Positions 59,762 through 64,000 of a stretch of DNA of 64,000 nt are shown one piece after another; the stretch's first letter is position 1, and the number at the start of each line of letters is the position of its first letter. This DNA comes from Sinorhizobium terangae (lineage in GTDB: Bacteria; Pseudomonadota; Alphaproteobacteria; Rhizobiales; Rhizobiaceae), in NCBI RefSeq assembly GCF_029714365.1, contig NZ_CP121659.1, positions 3,563,501-3,627,500 of the forward strand. Reading direction: 5' to 3'. The notes under the pieces were generated by a model. The model saw nothing but the letters and a program-made list of their open reading frames with translations, was not told where the DNA came from and did not search any database. The translations under genes were made by a program, and so were the position numbers.

Positions 59762-60426
59762 CAGGCCTCTGCCTCGCTGCCGATCTCGATCACTCTGCCG
59801 CCGGCCGCTTCCGCGTCCGCGCCGTCATGGGTGACGAGAATGATCGGCACGCCTGCCGCCTTCGCCTTCGAGAAGACCAGCGCGCGGGTCTGCTGCCTGA
59901 GTGCCGCGTCGAGTTTCGAAAAAGGTTCGTCGAGAAGGAGGTAACGCGGTGCCGAAACGAGCGTACGCTGCAGCGCCACGCGCGCCTTCTGGCCGCCGGA
60001 GAGCGTTTCCGGATCGCGATCGAAGAAGCCGGCGAGCCCGACCTGCTCCAATGCCCGCTCGGCGAGCTGTCGTCTCATCTTATGTCCTTTCACCGCCTGC
60101 GGTATCGCGAACAGGATATTGCCGCCGACGGAGAGATGCGGAAAAAGCAGGGGGTCCTGAAACAGGATGCCGGCGCGGCGCTTATTTGCCGGGACATCGG
60201 TCAGGTCTCTGTCACCGATCAGAATTCGGCCGCTGACACGGAAGGCCGGATCGACAAACCCGCCGGCAAAGGCGAGCAGTGTCGACTTGCCGGAGCCGGA
60301 CGGGCCCATGACGGTCAGAACCTCGCCGGGCATCACCGTCGCCGATACGGACAGCAACGTTCGCTCCGCGAGCCGAATCGTCACATCCGCCAGCGTGAGC
60401 GGCATCGGGTCGTCAACTGCCTGCAT
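59761..60426 (-). CDS. ynjD: ABC transporter ATPase, YnjD-like
   Basis: A 221-residue ATPase with Walker A GPSGSGKST, signature LSGGQKARVAL and Walker B YLLLDEP. Size and neighbours match YnjD of the YnjBCD system, an uncharacterised importer whose binding protein resembles iron/thiamine/polyamine-type periplasmic proteins. Thiamine-type ThiQ is a frequent automated label for this ATPase. It begins immediately after the permease stop (zero gap). An ATG seven codons later (60405) is an alternative. Confidence 0.85.
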   Translation of the reverse strand: MQAVDDPMPLTLADVTIRLAERTLLSVSATVMPGEVLTVMGPSGSGKSTLLAFAGGFVDPAFRVSGRILIGDRDLTDVPANKRRAGILFQDPLLFPHLSVGGNILFAIPQAVKGHKMRRQLAERALEQVGLAGFFDRDPETLSGGQKARVALQRTLVSAPRYLLLDEPFSKLDAALRQQTRALVFSKAKAAGVPIILVTHDGADAEAAGGRVIEIGSEAEA

Positions 60427-62091
60427 TCACATCCTCATTGCGCGACGGTTGCGGAATAGCAACTGGGGCCCAAGCGACGCAACGACAAATGCGAGAAAGG
60501 GAAGAGCCGCCTGGACGAGCGCATAGACACCGATGACGCGCCGGTCGCCGCCGGCCGAAAGAGCAACCGCCTCGGTGGTGATCGTTGTCAGCCGTCCTGC
60601 TCCGATCAGCAGCGTCGGAAGGTAGAGGCTCACCGACACCGAAAACCCGACGGCAAAGGCGGTGAGGCAGGCTCGAAACAGAAGCGGCAGCCGGACCGTC
60701 ACGAGCACCCGCAGGGGCGGTTTCCCGAGCCCGGCCGCTACCTGTTCGAAACGTGGATCGAGTTCGCGCCAGGGTGCCGACAGCGAGAGGAGGACATAGG
60801 GCAGGACGAACAGCAAATGGACCGCCAGCACGCTTGGGAAAGCGGGTGTGAAGCCGATCGAGACCGCCAGGACCTGCAGGCCGAAGACAAAACTGATCTC
60901 GGGTACGATGAGCGGCAGGTAAAGAAGCTTGTAGCTTGCACCGTTGCCGCCCTGGCCGTCTCGATGAAGCAATGAAATCGCGATAAGCAATGCCAGCGCC
61001 GAGGCGGAAAGGGCGAGGGCGACAGTCGTGAGCAGCGGCTCAGAGATCTGTGGCAACGTGCGCAGCCAGATCTTGGCGGTTATCATTCCGGGCAGTGCTT
61101 TTGGAAACGGCCAGAGACCGGCGACGGACCAAATGAAGAGGGCGCCCAGTCCCGAAAATATGATGGCGGCGCAGCCCGCCATGGCCAATCCCGATGTTGC
61201 CCGGGGCAGCATGTCTTTCCGCAGTCGCGTACCCGCGAACGTCAGGAAGGTTAGCGCGAGCTTTCCGAGCCGTTCGAGCGCGAGCCAGATTCCGATCGCC
61301 GCAAAGACGACGAAGAGTTGCAACAATGCGCCGGCGGAGGCAAGAAATCGCATCCTGAGGTCGTGATCGGCCGCCCAATGAGCAATGCGCACAGGCAGCG
61401 TCGCCGGCAGCTGCGGACCAAGGATCATCGCGATATCGACAACGGAGACGGAATAGACAAGCACAGCAAAGACAGGCAGTCGGATCTGTCTGTAGAGCGT
61501 CGGCCAGAGGCTGATCAGAAAGCCGGACAAACGTCCGTAGCCAAGTGCCGCCATCAGCTGCCTTGCCCTGCGCAGCGGAAGTTGTGGCAAGCCAGCGAGC
61601 GTCACCAGGAAGAGGAAGGGCACTTCCTTTGTGACAAGCCCCGCGATCATCGAGAGCGCGAGGGGGTCGTTCGGCAGAAGCCAGTCCGGCGGCCGCGTGA
61701 AGCCGGTCAGCTCCGGCGAGACCAGTCGGAGAAGCAGCCCGGAAGGCGCGATGAGGAAGGCGAGAGCAAAGGCCGCGGCGGCGTGTGGAACGGCAAGCAG
61801 CGGCGAAACGAGATGATGGATGCGGGCAAAAATCGGCGTGCCGGCAAAGCCTGCAGTGAAGGTTCCGACGATTGCGAGCGCCGCAAAGGTGGTGATCAGG
61901 CCCGCCGCCAGGGCGATAAGGACGGAACGAAGGATGTGGGGCTGGCCAGCAAGCTCGGCGAGATACACCGTCGTCGGGCGAAAGCCGCCGAGAGCAGGCA
62001 GGTAGCCGAATGCCGGCAGGATCGTTCCCGCGACCCCCGCCAGCACCGGGAGTCCAAGGATGATGACAAGAAGGCCGTTGCCGGCGGTCAC
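60427..62091 (-). CDS. ynjC: ABC transporter permease with two fused halves, YnjC-like
   Basis: A permease of about 554 residues with two BPD_transp_1 halves in one chain and roughly a dozen membrane segments, the YnjC arrangement. GTG 62091 is chosen because GAGGGG stands eight bases upstream and starts MTAGNGLLVIILG directly before the first membrane segment. An ATG at 62139 would overlap the binding-protein gene by 17 bases and add a charged tail. It is cotranscribed with the binding protein and ATPase. Confidence 0.85.
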   Translation of the reverse strand: MTAGNGLLVIILGLPVLAGVAGTILPAFGYLPALGGFRPTTVYLAELAGQPHILRSVLIALAAGLITTFAALAIVGTFTAGFAGTPIFARIHHLVSPLLAVPHAAAAFALAFLIAPSGLLLRLVSPELTGFTRPPDWLLPNDPLALSMIAGLVTKEVPFLFLVTLAGLPQLPLRRARQLMAALGYGRLSGFLISLWPTLYRQIRLPVFAVLVYSVSVVDIAMILGPQLPATLPVRIAHWAADHDLRMRFLASAGALLQLFVVFAAIGIWLALERLGKLALTFLTFAGTRLRKDMLPRATSGLAMAGCAAIIFSGLGALFIWSVAGLWPFPKALPGMITAKIWLRTLPQISEPLLTTVALALSASALALLIAISLLHRDGQGGNGASYKLLYLPLIVPEISFVFGLQVLAVSIGFTPAFPSVLAVHLLFVLPYVLLSLSAPWRELDPRFEQVAAGLGKPPLRVLVTVRLPLLFRACLTAFAVGFSVSVSLYLPTLLIGAGRLTTITTEAVALSAGGDRRVIGVYALVQAALPFLAFVVASLGPQLLFRNRRAMRM

Positions 62092-62122
62092 GTACGTGAC
62101 CCCTCGGTCTTGATCCAGCCGC

Positions 62123-63349
62123 CTAGTTCGCTGCCCCATATCGCCGGGTCCATTCCGCCTCAATTCGCGTCATCCAGTCCGGATGCGGCTCGCCGAGCGC
62201 AGGTCCAAGTTGGTCGGGGCCGAGCGTCGCGGCGCCGAGATCGAGTGCCCTGAAGGCTTGCCGCTCGGCGGCCGGAAGCTTTGCCAGCGACAGGACGGTC
62301 GGGTCGCCCCAGATTTTCGGGTCCTGCTTGCGCAGCTGGGCCTCGGGTGAGAGCAGGAAATTGGCGAAGAGCAGCGCGCCCGCTTTCGCCGAGGCGTTGT
62401 AGGGGATCGCGACGAAATGCGTGTTGCCGAGCGTGCCGCCCGAAAAGACGAAGGATCGCACGCTGTCCGGCAGTTCTCCATTGGCAATCGCCGCCGACGC
62501 TTCCGCCGGATTGAAGGCGAAAATGATGTCGAGCTCGCCGTCGGCGAACTTCTGTTTCATGTCAGGGTAGTTCTGCGGATAGGCCTTGCCCTTGCGCCAG
62601 AGCAGCGGCGTGAGCTTGTCGAGATAGGCAAAGAGCGGAGCGGCATCCCCGGCAAAGGTCGCCTCGTCAACGGGCTTTTGCAGCTTGGCCTTGTCGTCGA
62701 TCAGCTCGGTCAGCACCTGCTTGAGGAACGACGAGCCGGTGAAGTCCGGTGGCTGCGGATAGGAGAAACGGCCGGGATTGGCCTTGGCCCACTCGAGCAG
62801 TTCAGCGGCCGAATCGGGCAGTTCGCCGCTCGGGGTGCGCGCCGAATCGTAGAAGAAAACGAGCTTGGCGCTGCCCCAGGGGCTTTCCAGTCCCTCGGTC
62901 GCTATCGTGAAATCGGTGAGAACCGTCGCTTTGCTCTCATGATCGACATAGGCCCAATTCGGCAGTTTCGTCGCCCAATCGGGAGAAAAAAGCAGGCCCT
63001 CGCGTTTCATCGCCGCGAAGTTTTCGCCGTTGATCCAGACGAGATCGACAGCGCCGCCATGGTCCTTTCCAGCGGCCTTTTCCGCGACGACGGTCGCGAC
63101 CGCCTTTGCGGTGTCGTCGAGTTTCACATGGACGACGGAGACGCCGTAGCGCGCTTTCATTTCGTCGCCGGCCCATTTGATATAGGCGTTGATGTTTTCT
63201 GCGCCGCCCCAGGCATTGAAATAGACGGTCTGGCCCTTGGCCTCCGCGACGACCGAATTCCAGTCGCTGACGTCGATCGCGGACGCTTCGCTGGCGAGAC
63301 CGAGCGCCAGGGTTGCGGCCGTGATGAACTGTCTTGCCCGCCCGATCAT
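62123..63349 (-). CDS. ynjB: ABC transporter substrate-binding protein, YnjB-like
   Basis: A 408-residue periplasmic binding protein. The signal peptide is residues 1-24 (ending ASEASA). The mature start VSDWNSVVAEAKGQTVYFNA and the GGAENINAYIKW segment match the YnjB family. ATG 63349 follows GGAGCGGCTC; the open frame continues 49 codons upstream but there it translates an intergenic repeat. The substrate is unknown; thiamine, iron or an organic cation are guesses from distant relatives. Confidence 0.87.
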   Translation of the reverse strand: MIGRARQFITAATLALGLASEASAIDVSDWNSVVAEAKGQTVYFNAWGGAENINAYIKWAGDEMKARYGVSVVHVKLDDTAKAVATVVAEKAAGKDHGGAVDLVWINGENFAAMKREGLLFSPDWATKLPNWAYVDHESKATVLTDFTIATEGLESPWGSAKLVFFYDSARTPSGELPDSAAELLEWAKANPGRFSYPQPPDFTGSSFLKQVLTELIDDKAKLQKPVDEATFAGDAAPLFAYLDKLTPLLWRKGKAYPQNYPDMKQKFADGELDIIFAFNPAEASAAIANGELPDSVRSFVFSGGTLGNTHFVAIPYNASAKAGALLFANFLLSPEAQLRKQDPKIWGDPTVLSLAKLPAAERQAFRALDLGAATLGPDQLGPALGEPHPDWMTRIEAEWTRRYGAAN

Positions 63350-63368
63350 GAGCCGCTCCGTCTCGCTT

Positions 63369-63473
63369 CTGCATGTTTCCTTAAATCGTAGCCGATTTAG
63401 GGATAAAAACATGCAGGAATTCAAAGTGCTGCAGCGTCCGTTGCGCGTCTGATAAGACGCGCGGCGCTGTAGG
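63369..63473 (-). repeat. Dispersed intergenic mosaic repeat, copy 6 (most complete)
   Basis: Read on the minus strand it gives CTACAGCGCCGCGCGTCTTA, TCAGACGCGCAACGGACGCT, GCAGCACTTTGAATTCCTGC, then a TTTTTATCC block and the small palindrome AAATCGGCTACGATTT before AAGGAAACATGCAG. Other copies keep parts of these blocks in the same order, which is a mosaic pattern. It is the only copy in the reverse orientation. Confidence 0.75.
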
Positions 63474-63596
63474 TGTCGGGCGAAGGTAAGCCGCATGCCG
63501 TCCGCGTCAATGCGCGCCAGCGGGCGGCGCTCTCACGATTCGGTGAAACCGGTCGCCGGATGCCGGATGCGGAAAGGCCTGGCCGCCTTGCGTCGA

Positions 63597-64000
63597 TCAG
63601 GCCATGTCACGCTGCGCTTCGAAGGCAAGCACCGCGCCTGCCAGATCTTCCAATGCGGCGCCGACCGACTTGAACAGCGTGATTTCCTCGGCCTTCGTGC
63701 GGCCGGGATGTGCGCCGCGGGCCAGCTCGAAGAGATCGGCGCAGATCGCATCCTTGCTGATTACGCCCGAGCGGATCGGCTGGACGATATCGCCGCCTTC
63801 GCTGAGCGCCCCTTCGCGTGTGTCGACGAAGATCCTGGAGCGCTCGGCGGCACGGTCGTCCGACTCGCGCATGGTCGGCTTGAAGGCGCCGATGAGGTCG
63901 AGATGCGCACCCGGTTTCAGCCAATCGCCGCGGATCAGCGGTTCGGAGGAAAGCGTCGCGCAGGAGATGATGTCTGCCTCGCGCGCCGCCGCTTCGAGAT
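63597..64000 (-). CDS. Ornithine cyclodeaminase family protein, N-terminal part beyond window
   Basis: The C-terminal 134 or so codons of an OCD/mu-crystallin family protein. The segment ISCATLSSEPLI..GAHLDLIGAF just inside the edge and the later GDIVQPI and ITLFKSVG motifs are typical. These NAD(H)-dependent enzymes deaminate ornithine to proline or reduce cyclic imino acids such as pyrroline-2-carboxylate. The start is outside the window, so the subfamily cannot be fixed. Confidence 0.85.
   Translation of the reverse strand, partial: LEAAAREADIISCATLSSEPLIRGDWLKPGAHLDLIGAFKPTMRESDDRAAERSRIFVDTREGALSEGGDIVQPIRSGVISKDAICADLFELARGAHPGRTKAEEITLFKSVGAALEDLAGAVLAFEAQRDMA

Overview
This window is about 64 kb of GC-rich chromosomal DNA that looks like Sinorhizobium/Ensifer (Rhizobiaceae, Alphaproteobacteria). 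The pointers are recognisable rhizobial gene neighbourhoods: phaZ, trpFBA-accD-folC, addAB with a TsaE-kinase fusion, ahcY, the truncated HPr kinase with ChvG/ChvI and pckA, hisBHAFE-coaA, hslVU and ActSR. Several copies of a rhizobial-type intergenic mosaic repeat support this. I see no rRNA, tRNA, CRISPR array, phage, insertion sequence or plasmid functions. It reads as core chromosome with no clear genomic island.

Layout. 1-8.1 kb (+): sugar-acid catabolism operon made of a UxaA-family dehydratase (cut by the window edge), an aldo/keto reductase, a three-gene CUT2/Rbs-type ABC importer, a zinc dehydrogenase and an amidohydrolase lactonase. Together they suggest non-phosphorylating catabolism of L-fucose or a similar sugar. 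8.4-11.3 kb: PHB depolymerase, a DUF2852 membrane protein, a YgjP-type metalloprotease and a Pmp3 peptide. 11.5-16.6 kb (+): trpF-trpB-trpA-accD-folC. 16.7-28.6 kb (-): a tightly packed chain read as divL, tsaE-amgK, murU, addB, addA, then trxA. It combines cell-cycle signalling, tRNA t6A modification, peptidoglycan salvage and double-strand-break repair. 29-34.7 kb (-): ahcY, then (upstream) the regulatory PTS proteins HPr and EIIA-Man, HPr kinase, and the ChvG/ChvI two-component system. pckA is divergent from chvI. 36.8-38.6 kb (+): arfB, a BON-LysM protein and alkB. 38.6-43.5 kb (-): hisB-DUF2628-hisH-hisA-hisF-hisE-coaA. 43.9-46.3 kb (+): hslV-GNAT-hslU with overlapping reading frames. 46.5-53.5 kb (+): a DUF1402 secreted protein, a cytochrome P450, a hydantoinase/oxoprolinase-family protein and malate synthase G. 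53.7-57.2 kb: a lipoprotein L,D-transpeptidase (-), mmcB (+) and actS-actR (-). 57.3-64 kb (-): hrpB downstream of a YnjBCD-type ABC transporter, and a partial ornithine cyclodeaminase family gene.

How the genes work together. Carbon and acid-stress control are clustered: HPr/EIIA/HprK sit directly beside ChvGI, and chvI is divergent from the gluconeogenic gene pckA. ActSR lies further along, and glcB provides the glyoxylate-bypass malate synthase. Envelope functions recur (MurU/AmgK salvage, L,D-transpeptidase, LysM protein).

No wholly unknown multi-gene system is evident. The most interesting local features are: the tyrosine-for-histidine DivL pseudo-kinase at the head of the tsaE-amgK/murU/addBA chain; the TsaE-AmgK fusion; the acetyltransferase wedged between hslV and hslU; a 169-bp near-perfect palindrome inside the his operon; a zinc-ligand-less AccD; and several palindromic candidate operators (ahcY, pckA, the sugar ABC operon).
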